Shown here in pieces: positions 44,063 through 53,597 of a DNA stretch of 64,000 bases. This stretch comes from an uncultured Prevotella sp. (GTDB lineage Bacteria; Bacteroidota; Bacteroidia; Bacteroidales; Bacteroidaceae). Under the pieces are notes generated by a model that did no database searches, was not told the DNA's origin, and worked only from the letters and a program-made list of their open reading frames with translations. The DNA lies in the NCBI GenBank assembly GCA_945833995.1, contig CAMAGM010000001.1, positions 22,631-86,630 of the forward strand, read 5' to 3'. The position numbers and the translations under genes were made by a program. Numbering within the stretch: position 1 is the first letter of the stretch; every line of letters starts with the position of its first letter.

Positions 44063-45889
44063 ATGAAATTGAAAAAGAATATATTTGGCTTTGCAGTGGC
44101 TGCTGTGGCATTGTCATCATGCAATATGGACTACAATGAATATACAGCCTACGACAAGGAATACATCGAGCGTTCCTTCGCTTATGTGGGAGGTCTCATG
44201 ACGATGATCTACAACGACATCGACACCGACTGGGGCAACCTCTCGGGTGCAATGCTTTCATCTGCCACCGACGAGTCGGAGTACAGCCACAACGGAAACT
44301 CAATAGAGGATTTCTACAACGGGAACTGGAGTCCTGCCAATCCTCATCAGACTATTTGGACATCGGCATACGAGGGCATCACTTATTGCAACGAGGTTAT
44401 TGACAATTGGTCAAACCTCGACTTTGAGCAGTTCAAGCTCAACCTCGACTATGAGAAGCAGATGTACTTGTACAAGAACTACGTGTATGAGGCACGTTGG
44501 GCCCGTGCATACTTCTATTTCACACTGCTCCGACAGTATGGAAGCGTGCCATTTAAGACCACCAATACCACAGGTACGGAGGAGACAGCACTACCTTGCA
44601 CCAGTGCTGACGAAATTTTCGCTTTCATAGCAACAGAGTGCGACAGTATAAAGGACAAGATTATAGAGGACTATTCTGCCGACAAGGAACACATTCTCGC
44701 AAAGGCAGAAACTGGACGTGCCAACAAGTATGCCGTTCTCGCACTGAAAGCCCAAGCAGCCCTCTACCATGCCTCTCCTCTCTTCACCCAGGGAAAGAGC
44801 GCCGATGAGAAAAAGGAACTTTGGGCAGAGGCTGTTGCAGCCAACAAGGAACTCATTGATGCCGCTGAGGCTAAAGGTCTTGGACTGGCCTCCGACATCT
44901 CATTGCTTTGGGATACTGAATACTACTCCAACGCAGAGAGTACAAAGGAGATCATTTTCGCACGCCGTACAGCTTCCGCAAACACGTTTGAGGGCTACAA
45001 CTTCCCTGTTGGATATTCTTCTGGTCAGGGTGGTAACTGTCCGACCCAGGATCTTGTTGACGCCTTTGAGTGTACCGACGGTAAGAGCATAGCTGAGAGT
45101 GCTCTATATGACGCCGCCAATCCTTATGTCAACCGCGATGTTCGTCTTTCAAAGACTGTAGTGACCAACGGTGAGGCTTGGCCTAACGACCTTGAGTCCT
45201 ACAGCAGCGACCACCCTGTGCTTGAGACCTATGTCGGCGGTTATCACTCACGCACTGGAAATGCCGCAGGAAAGTCTTATGCCACTCCTACAGGATATTA
45301 CCTTAAGAAGTTCTGCAATCCCAATCAGATTCTCCGCGCACGTTCTGGCGTTTCTGTCACAACATCGCCTCATGGATGGCTAACATTCCGCATGGGTGGT
45401 ATGTATCTCAACTATGCAGAGGCTCTCTATCAGTATTTCAAGGCTTCAGGCAATGGCAATGCTGCCTATGCGAGCGGCACCGTCACATACAAAGACTCCG
45501 AAGGGAAGCAGCAAACCATATCAGTGCCTGCCTCACAGACCGCAGCCAAGATGGCGAGCAAGACGAGAGTACGTTCGGGAATGCCAGAATTTGCTTTAGG
45601 TATGAGCAACGAGGAGTTCTGGACAAAGTACAAGAACGAGCGTAGAGTAGAGCTCGCCTTCGAGGGACACCGTTTCTACGATATACGCAGATGGATGGAA
45701 GATGGAGATAAGTTTATGAAAATCCATCGTATGGAGATAACGAAGAACGAGGATGGCACTTTTGCTTACAAGACCGTGGCTGTTACCCGCGGCGACGGAC
45801 AGTGGCAGTCGAAATGGAATCTATTCCCATTCTCGCAGACAGAAATCATGAAGTCAGGCAATGCCATCGTGCAGAATCCTGGTTGGTGA
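44063..45889 (+). CDS. SusD-like glycan-binding lipoprotein (pair 3)
   Basis: The ATG at 44063 (MKLKKNIFGFAVAAVALSSC, lipidated Cys20) gives 608 residues; an ATG at 44051 is also in frame. SusD features are YVYEARWARAYFYFTLLRQYG, KYKNERRVELAFEGHRFYDIRR and the C-terminal SQTEIMKSGNAIVQNPGW. It partners the short SusC. It differs enough from the pair 2 SusD in length and sequence that recent tandem duplication is unlikely. Confidence 0.93.
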   Translation: MKLKKNIFGFAVAAVALSSCNMDYNEYTAYDKEYIERSFAYVGGLMTMIYNDIDTDWGNLSGAMLSSATDESEYSHNGNSIEDFYNGNWSPANPHQTIWTSAYEGITYCNEVIDNWSNLDFEQFKLNLDYEKQMYLYKNYVYEARWARAYFYFTLLRQYGSVPFKTTNTTGTEETALPCTSADEIFAFIATECDSIKDKIIEDYSADKEHILAKAETGRANKYAVLALKAQAALYHASPLFTQGKSADEKKELWAEAVAANKELIDAAEAKGLGLASDISLLWDTEYYSNAESTKEIIFARRTASANTFEGYNFPVGYSSGQGGNCPTQDLVDAFECTDGKSIAESALYDAANPYVNRDVRLSKTVVTNGEAWPNDLESYSSDHPVLETYVGGYHSRTGNAAGKSYATPTGYYLKKFCNPNQILRARSGVSVTTSPHGWLTFRMGGMYLNYAEALYQYFKASGNGNAAYASGTVTYKDSEGKQQTISVPASQTAAKMASKTRVRSGMPEFALGMSNEEFWTKYKNERRVELAFEGHRFYDIRRWMEDGDKFMKIHRMEITKNEDGTFAYKTVAVTRGDGQWQSKWNLFPFSQTEIMKSGNAIVQNPGW

Positions 45890-45907
45890 CAACATAACGA
45901 CTTTGAA

Positions 45908-45954
45908 TCCCGGTAGCAGTCTTCTTGCAAGAGCAAGGAAGTCTGCTACCGGGA
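45908..45954 (+). terminator. Strong hairpin between susD (pair 3) and the next gene
   Basis: TCCCGGTAGCAG (45908-45919) and CTGCTACCGGGA (45943-45954) are exact complements with an inner CTTC/GAAG pair. No T-tract follows, so it more likely protects the upstream mRNA or attenuates than ends transcription fully. Confidence 0.6.
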
Positions 45955-46005
45955 ACAAGAAATAGAGATAACAATTTTTTAATATTAACTAAAATCAATG
46001 TTACA

Positions 46006-48120
46006 ATGAAAAAGTTTACTTTAATTTCATTGCTTATGCTCATCTGTTGCACGATGGCTAAAGCAGAGTTGATGGACAAGTATTTCTTCAAGATTCCGAC
46101 AGACAAGATGGCGGAGGGCTGGATTGTTCAAGACGCAGGAAACTTTGTTGGTACTCCAGGAAAGGACTACTTCGAGGCAAAGAACAACAAGAACGGCGGT
46201 CGTATGCTCAACTATTTCTGGAATGAGGATGGCTGGGCAAAGGTTCAGGATCTCAGCACACTTCCTAACAGCGAGTACAAGTTCACTATGGACTTGAACA
46301 TGTCAAACATGGCTACTCGTGCAGACATGGAGTTCACCCTTCTGCCTATCAATGCTTGTACTTCAACTGACAGCCGTGTATCTACACACAACTATCGTTG
46401 GTGGAACAGCACAGAGGGTGAGGACTATTTCTTCCGTTGGAGAGTTGGCGAAGCTCCTGCTGCTGCAAACGGTGACTTCACAATCTACATCAACGAGAAT
46501 CCAACTGCAAGAAACGACTGGGAAAAGACTACAGAGGAGACTCTCGTTCTCTCAAGCCAGAAGACCTACAAGTTCGCTTGTGTGATTAACGTAGCCAACA
46601 ACACCGCTACATACACCATCGCAGACGAGGAAGGCAATGAGCTTGCTACAGGTGTTCACAACTATGTTTGCGAGGAAGACCGCGCCGGTATTATGGTCTT
46701 CTCTATGAACGGAACTTCTACACACCAGATTTCCAACATAGGTCTTTCATATTTGGCTGAAGGTCCTTTCGCAACAGAACCATCTGTCGATGCATTGGCA
46801 GTTATCGGAACACAGCGTGCATACTATGTTGACTTTGCAGAGGGAACTACTCTCCACTGGGTACAGCTTGGTGATGCTGAGGATGCTGTCAATGGAGCAT
46901 CTTATGCAAATGGCGAGGAATACACAGCAGGATATTGGGAGTCAAATGATACTCGTGACTTCGAAGCCAACCTTGACGAATACTTTGGAAAGAAGATTAT
47001 CTACTGCACTGAGTCTGGTAGCCTCAAGGTATGGGCAACAATGGAGGACGACGAGACAAACGTTTCCGACGAGATTGTTACTCGTGTTGTTTGCGAAGAA
47101 GTGTTTATGCCTACTCCTGTAGCAACAATCACTAACGTGACCGAAGGCTATGGTAAGGAATACACAATCACTGCCGACAACTCAGAAACACTTCTGAAGC
47201 CTGTCGTTACAATCAACTGTGTCATTAAGAATGCTGCTGGTAGCGTTGTTGAGACAAAGGCATTGATGTCTGGAGAGAAAGTGACGCTTGATGAAGCAGG
47301 TAGCATCGAGCTTTACTCTTACGATGGCACTCACCCAAACCCATGGTATTCTCCTTCCGAAACCATCACAATCAACAACAATGTTGAGTATGTTCAGCAC
47401 AGCCTGACAAACTATGCTTGGGAAAAGGCAGAATGCGACGCTGCTAAGGCTGGCTACACAGTGACTGAAATCGTTGATAACGCAAACAAGTCTCACTGGG
47501 ATCGTATCTATTCAGACCAAAAGTACGGTTATGATGACCTCGGCAACGCTTCTGTATGGGCTGACGGTACAGAGTATGTTTGGGTGAAGGAAGGCTTCGG
47601 CTTCTATCCTGGTACTGCTATCGGTACTGACGATGCCAAGTGGAATGTGCAGGTTCCAGACGATATCTACACAGGCTTCTTGCCATTGGTGCCAGCCCAA
47701 GCCGATAACTACACCGCAGGTGCATGGGCAATATTCCCACTCCAGGGTATCGTTTATTATGCTACTAATATTAAGGACCTCACCATAGGCATTGATCCTC
47801 AGTATGTATCTGATGATGCCTCGAAACCAAACTTCTATATCATTCACAAGCGTGGTGGCTACGACCGTCCTGACAAGGGTGACTGCAATGCCACAACAGT
47901 ATGCGTAGCTGGTGAGAACTACAGCCTCTATCGTTACGACACCGCTATCTGCGACGTACGAATCATGACCTACAAGGGCTTCACCCCTGGCACAGGTATC
48001 TCTTCTACAACCGCTGATGAGAAGAAAGCTCCAGTTATAAGGAAGAAGCTCACCGACAAGGGTATAATCATTGTAAATGGCGAGAATGAATACACTGTTT
48101 CAGGTGTTCGCGTTAAGTAA
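46006..48120 (+). CDS. Secreted multidomain protein of unknown function, SusE/F position
   Basis: The ATG at 46006 (MKKFTLISLLMLICCTMAKA, signal peptide) gives 704 residues. I do not recognise a catalytic family. The N-terminal about 230 residues (GWIVQDAGNFVGTPGKDYFE... HQISNIGLSYL) look like a concanavalin-like beta-sandwich. Two or more Ig-like beta-domains follow, and the end (GIIIVNGENEYTVSGVRVK) resembles the short tails of Prevotella secreted proteins. There is no lipobox, unlike standard SusE/F. Its place after SusD suggests a surface glycan-binding role, which is inference only. Confidence 0.65.
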   Translation: MKKFTLISLLMLICCTMAKAELMDKYFFKIPTDKMAEGWIVQDAGNFVGTPGKDYFEAKNNKNGGRMLNYFWNEDGWAKVQDLSTLPNSEYKFTMDLNMSNMATRADMEFTLLPINACTSTDSRVSTHNYRWWNSTEGEDYFFRWRVGEAPAAANGDFTIYINENPTARNDWEKTTEETLVLSSQKTYKFACVINVANNTATYTIADEEGNELATGVHNYVCEEDRAGIMVFSMNGTSTHQISNIGLSYLAEGPFATEPSVDALAVIGTQRAYYVDFAEGTTLHWVQLGDAEDAVNGASYANGEEYTAGYWESNDTRDFEANLDEYFGKKIIYCTESGSLKVWATMEDDETNVSDEIVTRVVCEEVFMPTPVATITNVTEGYGKEYTITADNSETLLKPVVTINCVIKNAAGSVVETKALMSGEKVTLDEAGSIELYSYDGTHPNPWYSPSETITINNNVEYVQHSLTNYAWEKAECDAAKAGYTVTEIVDNANKSHWDRIYSDQKYGYDDLGNASVWADGTEYVWVKEGFGFYPGTAIGTDDAKWNVQVPDDIYTGFLPLVPAQADNYTAGAWAIFPLQGIVYYATNIKDLTIGIDPQYVSDDASKPNFYIIHKRGGYDRPDKGDCNATTVCVAGENYSLYRYDTAICDVRIMTYKGFTPGTGISSTTADEKKAPVIRKKLTDKGIIIVNGENEYTVSGVRVK

Positions 48121-48144
48121 TCTGTTTTACAGACTCTGATATTT

Positions 48145-48181
48145 CGACCGGGACTTTGTTTTAATAGCATAGTCCTGGTCG
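48145..48181 (+). terminator. Hairpin before the second PL11 gene
   Basis: CGACCGGGACT (48145-48155) pairs with AGTCCTGGTCG (48171-48181) with one G-T type mismatch. It lies between co-directional genes, like the hairpin at 45908-45954, and probably tunes expression along the operon. Confidence 0.5.
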
Positions 48182-48231
48182 TAATGTTATTTCTTGATTT
48201 TTATGATTTTTGCTATAATCAATATGTTTTT

Positions 48232-51200
48232 ATGAAAAGACTACTTGTCACATCTGCTTTTGTCATGTCGATATTTCTTGGAGCGAGTGCCCAGAGATTT
48301 ACCGACAAACTTGACCGCGGACTCGTTGCAGTACAGACTTCCGGAGGAGTATATTGCTCATGGCGCATTCAGGCCGATGAGTATTACGACGTAAAATATA
48401 ATCTTTACCGCGACGGCACGAAGGTAAATGCCGAACCGCTAAGCGTCTCTAACTTTACAGACGCTTCAGGCTCGCAAAGCTCAACTTATACTGTTAGGGC
48501 TGTAGTGAAAGGAGTGGAACAGGAGGCATCAAAGACAGCTTCCGTATTTGCAAACAACTACAAGTCAATAACCATCAAACACGAATCTTCTTTAAAATCG
48601 ACATATATCCCAAATGATGCCTGCTGCGCTGATGTTGACGGTGACGGCGAAGTTGAAATCCTTTTGAAGTTTGACAATAAGGAGGAAGGGGCACAGCTAT
48701 ATCCGAAAAATGGCCCCGTCGTCGATGGAGTTGAGACAAAGGAGTATTCACTGCTCGAATGTATAAAGCAAGACGGTACTTTGCTATGGTGGGTGAATTG
48801 TGGACCTAACATGGGTGACTTCCAGAATAATGAACAGAACATAGTAGGATATGACTGGGACATGGACGGTAAGGCAGAAGTTGTCATGCGTCTTGTGGAA
48901 GGAGCAACGATCCATCTTGCAGATGGTTCTACATACACTATAGGAGCTGACGGCAAGAACGGCACGTCATGGACCAACTACCGTATTCCAAAGGGTTCAG
49001 GCTCTGTGGAATGGTTTACCTATTATGGCAATGAGTTCCTCTATTACTGTGAGGGTGCGACTGGCAAACCATACCAATGTATAGACTACCCTTTGAAACG
49101 TTTGGAGGCAGGCGAGACAGACCTGAACAACGCATGGGGCGATGGCTATGGTCACCGTTCCAACAAGCATTTCTTCGGAGCTCCATATCTTGACGGTAAG
49201 CATCCGAGCATATTCATCGGACGAGGCATTTACACACGCCACAAGTTCATTGCCTACGACGTTGACCCAGCGACCCATTCCCTCAATGTAAGATGGCAAT
49301 GGACCAACAACAAGGCAGGATCGCCATGGTATGGTCAAGGTTATCATAACTATACCATAGCCGATGTCGATTGGGATGGACGTGACGAGATTGTATGGGG
49401 CTCAATGGTGATTGACGACAACGGTTTTGGACTTTCTACAACAGGACTCGGTCATGGAGATGCACAACATGTAGGAAATCTTAATCCGTACAACCACGGA
49501 CAAGAGGTTTTCGCCTGCAACGAGGACAATCCTGCCAATAACTACCGCGATGCCACTACAAGCAAGATTTTCTATCGTATGACCGATACCAACGATGCAG
49601 GCAGAGCTCTCGCAGGCAACTTCTATAATACCATTCCTGGTTCTATAGGCAACGGAGCACATGACACGCCTATATCAACCGTTACCAACGACCATGTGTC
49701 AGTAAATACCAATGGTCTTGGAATGAATTTCCGTATCTATTGGGATGGTGACCTTCAGGAGGAATGTTTCGACAACATAACAGTATCAAAACCTGGTGTC
49801 GGTACGCTCGCAACTTTCTCGGGAGCATACTCCAACAATAGTACGAAAGCAACCCCATGCTATCAGGGCGACATCTTCGGCGACTGGCGCGAGGAAGTAA
49901 TCGAGCGCACTGCCGACAATAACATCAGGATATACACGACAACAACCCCGACTGAATGGCGCAACTATTCGCTATGGTATGACCATCAATATAGAAATGC
50001 TATGGTTTGGCAGCCATGCGGCTACAATCAGCCTCCTCACGCCTCATATTTTCTTGGTGAACTTGAAGGCATTACCATCGCGCCTCCCCCACTCACAACT
50101 GCGGGACGAGAGATCGTGACATCATCTATCAATACTGCCTTTAACGGCAAGCACGCTCTGCTCGATGCTACTTGTGATGTCACTGTGGCAGTGTCAGAAG
50201 GAGCTTCACCTGCAGTTTTCACCGACAACGCCCCTTCATGGGTTCAGGGTACAGCTGCGAGCGAATGTACAATGAAAGATACTGAAATAAAATACACATA
50301 TTATACTCATACGCTAACAGGCAGTGCCTTCACTGGCGAGATGAGTCTTGTGAAGCAGGGTGATGGAACACTTGTCCTTCCTAATGTCACGGAAACTTAT
50401 ACAGGCAAAACGGACGTATGGGCTGGAACGCTGTGCTTCGACGGCACTATGGAGAACAGTCCCGTTTGGCTTAACCGATTCGCAGCCCTTTGTTCTGATG
50501 GAGGAAACTTCAAGGGTGGCATCAAGGCCGACTATGCCTCAGAGATACACCCTGGAGGCAAAGGAAACGTTGGCACTATCACCGCCTCGTCACTTGACCT
50601 GGGATTCGGTGCGCGTGTGCTTTTTGATGTCAATGGCAGCAACGTTGACAAGGTTATTGCCGCAAAGTTGAGTATCGAGAAGAAAGACTGGACAAATGGG
50701 CCTGCATATAATGCACCTGTTTTTGTATTCACTTCACAACCAGATGCAGGCACATACATTGTTGCAGAAGTAGGAGAATTGACGGGCAACATCTCAGACA
50801 TAACAATAGAAGGACTTGCCGGGAAAAAGTTTGAACTAAATTACACTGAGGGAAAGATAACCTTGACCATATTTGAAGGTCGAGGCAGTGAAAGCATCGT
50901 TTGGACAGGAGAACGAGACGGTGTTTGGGATCTCATGAACTCTGAGAATTTCTCTTCTTCCGACAAGACATTTGTTACAGGCGACGAAGTCACATTTGAC
51001 GACACGGCAGCAAACACAAACATCACAGTAGCAGAGAACGTCGCTCCAGGAAATCTTTTCTTCAAGAACGACGCAAAAGCATATACTTTGGCAGGTGATG
51101 GTGCCATTGAGGGTAACGGAACCCTTTTCGTAGAGGGTAAGGGAACGGTAAACCTGAAGAATGTCAACAGGTACGATGGCGGAACTGTCGTTAGCGGCGG

Positions 51201-52827
51201 TGTCCTTGCCCCGTCGTCGCTTGCCAACAACGATGGGTCGCAATACGGCTCACTTGGAGATGCGAGCAACAGTATCACACTGAAGAATGGTGGCACATTG
51301 AAAACGGCAACGACAATGACAGCTTCCCACCCAATTGTAATAGAGGAAGGCGGCGGTACAATATATGCCGCGGGGACATTGACCCTAAACGGTAGCATAC
51401 AGCGGGGAAACTCTGGCAGGAACCGCAATCTGCACAAGGCGGGAACAGGCACACTGCAACTTAACTGTTCCGCTGATTTCGACACACTCTACATCGAGGC
51501 GGGAAAGGTTTATGACTTCCAGGATGCCCACTTCACAGGCAAGACCATTGTATTCAATGGCAGCAAGGTGACTCTTCAGGCAAATAACAGCATCTATAGT
51601 TCAAATACCGACAATGTGAACATCGTTGTACCTAAGGGTATGAGTGGTACGTGGTATCCCGACGGACGCTGTGACTATACAGGAAAGCTGACGGGTGAGG
51701 GAACGATAGATATCTATGCCACATGGGTGCGCTGTCCGTTTAAGGGCAATTGGAGTGAGTTTGCAGGTACGATCAATGCCAAGCGTGGTCCAAAGAATGC
51801 CTATGAGCCAGTGTTTGACTTCAACAACACCTATGGCATTCCTCTCGCCACACTCAATGTTGACGCAGCCTTTACAGAGGCAACTCCTTTCAACACAAGT
51901 GGAAAGAGCTTCTCTATCGGAGCCCTTACAGGCTCGGGATATATAAGCAGTGGAGGATATTATGGCTCGGGAACCAATACGCTAACCATTGGAAGCAACA
52001 ACACCAACTTCACATTCTCTGGAACGATCAATGGCAGCCATGTGGTGAAGGACGGTACGGGTGTATGGACTATCTCCAATGAGGATGTCCTTGCCAATGC
52101 CAAGTCGTTGAAGGTAAAAGGAGGAGCCGTAAAATTGAATAAAGCTGCCGCCACCATGTCAATGACTTCACCTACAATCCTATATGTCCAGGATGGCGGT
52201 GAACTTCGTGGTCAAGGCTATAGTTACGGAATAAACCTTCTCGCCGATGGCGGACTACGTCCTGGTACAAATGTTCCTTCTTCACAGATAAAGAATGTTG
52301 GTGTCATAGAGATTGAGAGGAATCTCAAGGCAGAAGCAGGCTCACACATCTATGTGAACAAGACGAGGGCAGATTCTATTGCCATCAATTCCATAACAGG
52401 TGCGGAATCGCAGGCATGGTCATTCCTTAAGGTTGGAGGGAATGCCACTCTCAACGGTACTGTCCATGTTACATATTCCACAACATGGAATCCTACTGAA
52501 GGCGACTACGTGAGAGTTCTGGACTGCAGGGGCACTATTGACGGAACACCGACATTTGACCTTCAGGAGTTGCCCAATGGCCTATCATGGGATACATCTG
52601 AGCTTCTCTCGCATGGTATTGTTAGGGTCTGCAAGTCCACAGGCGTAAATGGCATAGAGTCAGACGCTGAGTTTAATGCCGACGTCTATACGCTCTCTGG
52701 TGTGTTGGTGGTGAAGAATATGAGAACCACTAAGTCCACCTTGATGGAAGATTTGAAGAGACGTTGTCCTGCTCCTGGAACATACATAGTACGTTCGGGA
52801 GAACTAAGTATAAAAGTGAGACACTAA
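48232..52827 (+). CDS. PL11 rhamnogalacturonan lyase with beta-helix repeat region and type-IX-like C-terminal tail
   Basis: The ATG at 48232 (MKRLLVTSAFVMSIFLGASA, signal peptide) gives 1531 residues; the upstream in-frame ATG lacks a good signal. Residues about 20-625 are a PL11 lyase (DKLDRGLVAVQTSGGVYCSW, DADVDGDGEVEILLKFD, GDIFGDWREEVIERTADN). From about 700 on there are autotransporter-associated beta-strand repeats such as LVKQGDGTLVLPNVTETYTG followed by TDVWAGTLCFDG, and many further GTL/GSG turns of a parallel beta-helix. The last about 70 residues (DVYTLSGVLVV, APGTYIVRSGELSIKVRH) resemble a type IX secretion sorting domain. A surface-anchored lyase on a stalk is the likely form. 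It ends the double susCD operon. Confidence 0.85.
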   Translation: MKRLLVTSAFVMSIFLGASAQRFTDKLDRGLVAVQTSGGVYCSWRIQADEYYDVKYNLYRDGTKVNAEPLSVSNFTDASGSQSSTYTVRAVVKGVEQEASKTASVFANNYKSITIKHESSLKSTYIPNDACCADVDGDGEVEILLKFDNKEEGAQLYPKNGPVVDGVETKEYSLLECIKQDGTLLWWVNCGPNMGDFQNNEQNIVGYDWDMDGKAEVVMRLVEGATIHLADGSTYTIGADGKNGTSWTNYRIPKGSGSVEWFTYYGNEFLYYCEGATGKPYQCIDYPLKRLEAGETDLNNAWGDGYGHRSNKHFFGAPYLDGKHPSIFIGRGIYTRHKFIAYDVDPATHSLNVRWQWTNNKAGSPWYGQGYHNYTIADVDWDGRDEIVWGSMVIDDNGFGLSTTGLGHGDAQHVGNLNPYNHGQEVFACNEDNPANNYRDATTSKIFYRMTDTNDAGRALAGNFYNTIPGSIGNGAHDTPISTVTNDHVSVNTNGLGMNFRIYWDGDLQEECFDNITVSKPGVGTLATFSGAYSNNSTKATPCYQGDIFGDWREEVIERTADNNIRIYTTTTPTEWRNYSLWYDHQYRNAMVWQPCGYNQPPHASYFLGELEGITIAPPPLTTAGREIVTSSINTAFNGKHALLDATCDVTVAVSEGASPAVFTDNAPSWVQGTAASECTMKDTEIKYTYYTHTLTGSAFTGEMSLVKQGDGTLVLPNVTETYTGKTDVWAGTLCFDGTMENSPVWLNRFAALCSDGGNFKGGIKADYASEIHPGGKGNVGTITASSLDLGFGARVLFDVNGSNVDKVIAAKLSIEKKDWTNGPAYNAPVFVFTSQPDAGTYIVAEVGELTGNISDITIEGLAGKKFELNYTEGKITLTIFEGRGSESIVWTGERDGVWDLMNSENFSSSDKTFVTGDEVTFDDTAANTNITVAENVAPGNLFFKNDAKAYTLAGDGAIEGNGTLFVEGKGTVNLKNVNRYDGGTVVSGGVLAPSSLANNDGSQYGSLGDASNSITLKNGGTLKTATTMTASHPIVIEEGGGTIYAAGTLTLNGSIQRGNSGRNRNLHKAGTGTLQLNCSADFDTLYIEAGKVYDFQDAHFTGKTIVFNGSKVTLQANNSIYSSNTDNVNIVVPKGMSGTWYPDGRCDYTGKLTGEGTIDIYATWVRCPFKGNWSEFAGTINAKRGPKNAYEPVFDFNNTYGIPLATLNVDAAFTEATPFNTSGKSFSIGALTGSGYISSGGYYGSGTNTLTIGSNNTNFTFSGTINGSHVVKDGTGVWTISNEDVLANAKSLKVKGGAVKLNKAAATMSMTSPTILYVQDGGELRGQGYSYGINLLADGGLRPGTNVPSSQIKNVGVIEIERNLKAEAGSHIYVNKTRADSIAINSITGAESQAWSFLKVGGNATLNGTVHVTYSTTWNPTEGDYVRVLDCRGTIDGTPTFDLQELPNGLSWDTSELLSHGIVRVCKSTGVNGIESDAEFNADVYTLSGVLVVKNMRTTKSTLMEDLKRRCPAPGTYIVRSGELSIKVRH

Positions 52828-52836
52828 AATTCTTTA

Positions 52837-52870
52837 AGGCGTGGAGGTTGAAATTGCAACCTTCACGCCT
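52837..52870 (+). terminator. Terminator of the double susCD-PL11 operon
   Basis: AGGCGTGGAGGTTG (52837-52850) pairs with CAACCTTCACGCCT (52857-52870), 13 of 14 positions, starting 9 bp after the PL11 stop. The following DNA is AT-rich but has no long T-run. Confidence 0.8.
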
Positions 52871-52911
52871 CACTTACTTATTTATATATTTGAAAGTTCA
52901 ATTATGGCATT

Positions 52912-53092
52912 TAGCCTGCATTATTCATGCTGTTCCGTCGCGAAAGGTCTAAATGGCAGTACATCAGCGTGAGCACAGCGATGACGATGCAGAATGTAGT
53001 AAATCCTACTTTCCAAGAGGAAGAGCGAGCACCTCGCTGAGGTGCTGCCAGTTAGACCTTGCAGTAGGAACGAGTATGAATAATGCAGGTTA
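52912..53092. repeat. 181-bp nested palindromic element
   Basis: Outer arms 52912-52936 and 53067-53092 (TAGCCTGCATTATTCATGCT against GTATGAATAATGCAGGTTA), middle arms 52944-52959 and 53045-53060 (AAGGTCTAAATGGCAG against CTGCCAGTTAGACCTT, one mismatch), and an inner hairpin AGCACCTCGCTGAGGTGCT (53028-53046) form one long stem with side loops. No protein is encoded. It could be a MITE-like mobile element or a structured RNA gene; no -7 box lies directly in front. Confidence 0.7.
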
Positions 53093-53231
53093 GAATTAAT
53101 TGAAGTTTTTTCTCCAAGCTCAAGGAGCTCCTTTACCCCTCGGCCAGCAGCTGGAGATATATTATCAAAACTTACCCCGCATGTTTAGTTGTTGAGTTTA
53201 GTTGAGTTTAGGTCTCCCCCTAAACAGCGCT

Positions 53232-53465
53232 ACCTAAACAAACACCTAAACTCAACAACTTAACATTGGGGGTGTTGTGTTAGGTTGGAGGGCATGGGGG
53301 AGGGAATGGTTAATTATAATTATTATATTATTAAAATAATATAATAATATACTATATATATTTATATCTTATATAGTTGAGCTAAATCACATTTCCCTTT
53401 CCTTTCCCAAACTAAACCACTCAACCCCGCGTGTTTAGTTGTTGAGTTTAGGTGTTTGTTTAGGT
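53232..53465. repeat. Perfect 28-bp inverted repeat flanking an AT-rich core
   Basis: The arms 53232-53259 and 53438-53465 are exact reverse complements; the arm core is AACACCTAAACTCAACAAC. A third copy of the arm core in the right-arm orientation begins near 53180 (GTTTAGTTGTTGAGTTTAG). The 178-bp interior has a G-rich part and a stretch of almost pure A/T (53311-53390). Architecture matches 14992-15125. The interior shows no TAnnTTTG box, so an invertible promoter is not supported. Confidence 0.75.
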
Positions 53466-53553
53466 GTTTATCATGAAAGTGGCAAAGAAGGGGACTTTAA
53501 CTTCCGTTAACTTTGAATGGCTTGTTTTGCTTGGATATAGGGCGAGAATTGCC

Positions 53554-53561
53554 TAACTTTG
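53554..53561 (+). promoter_or_regulatory. Upstream -7 match before the GH105 gene
   Basis: TAACTTTG fits the -7 consensus and would give a leader of about 335 nt containing the 22-bp repeat at 53598-53640. The box at 53822-53829 is closer to the gene and may be the main one. Confidence 0.4.
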
Positions 53562-53597
53562 CTGCGTGAAAAGTTTACAAAGCGCGCGTAACCGTCA

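Noticed and set aside
53232-53465. Invertible promoter switch
   Set aside because: Inverted arms are perfect, but the interior has no TAnnTTTG box in either direction and no site-specific recombinase gene lies nearby.
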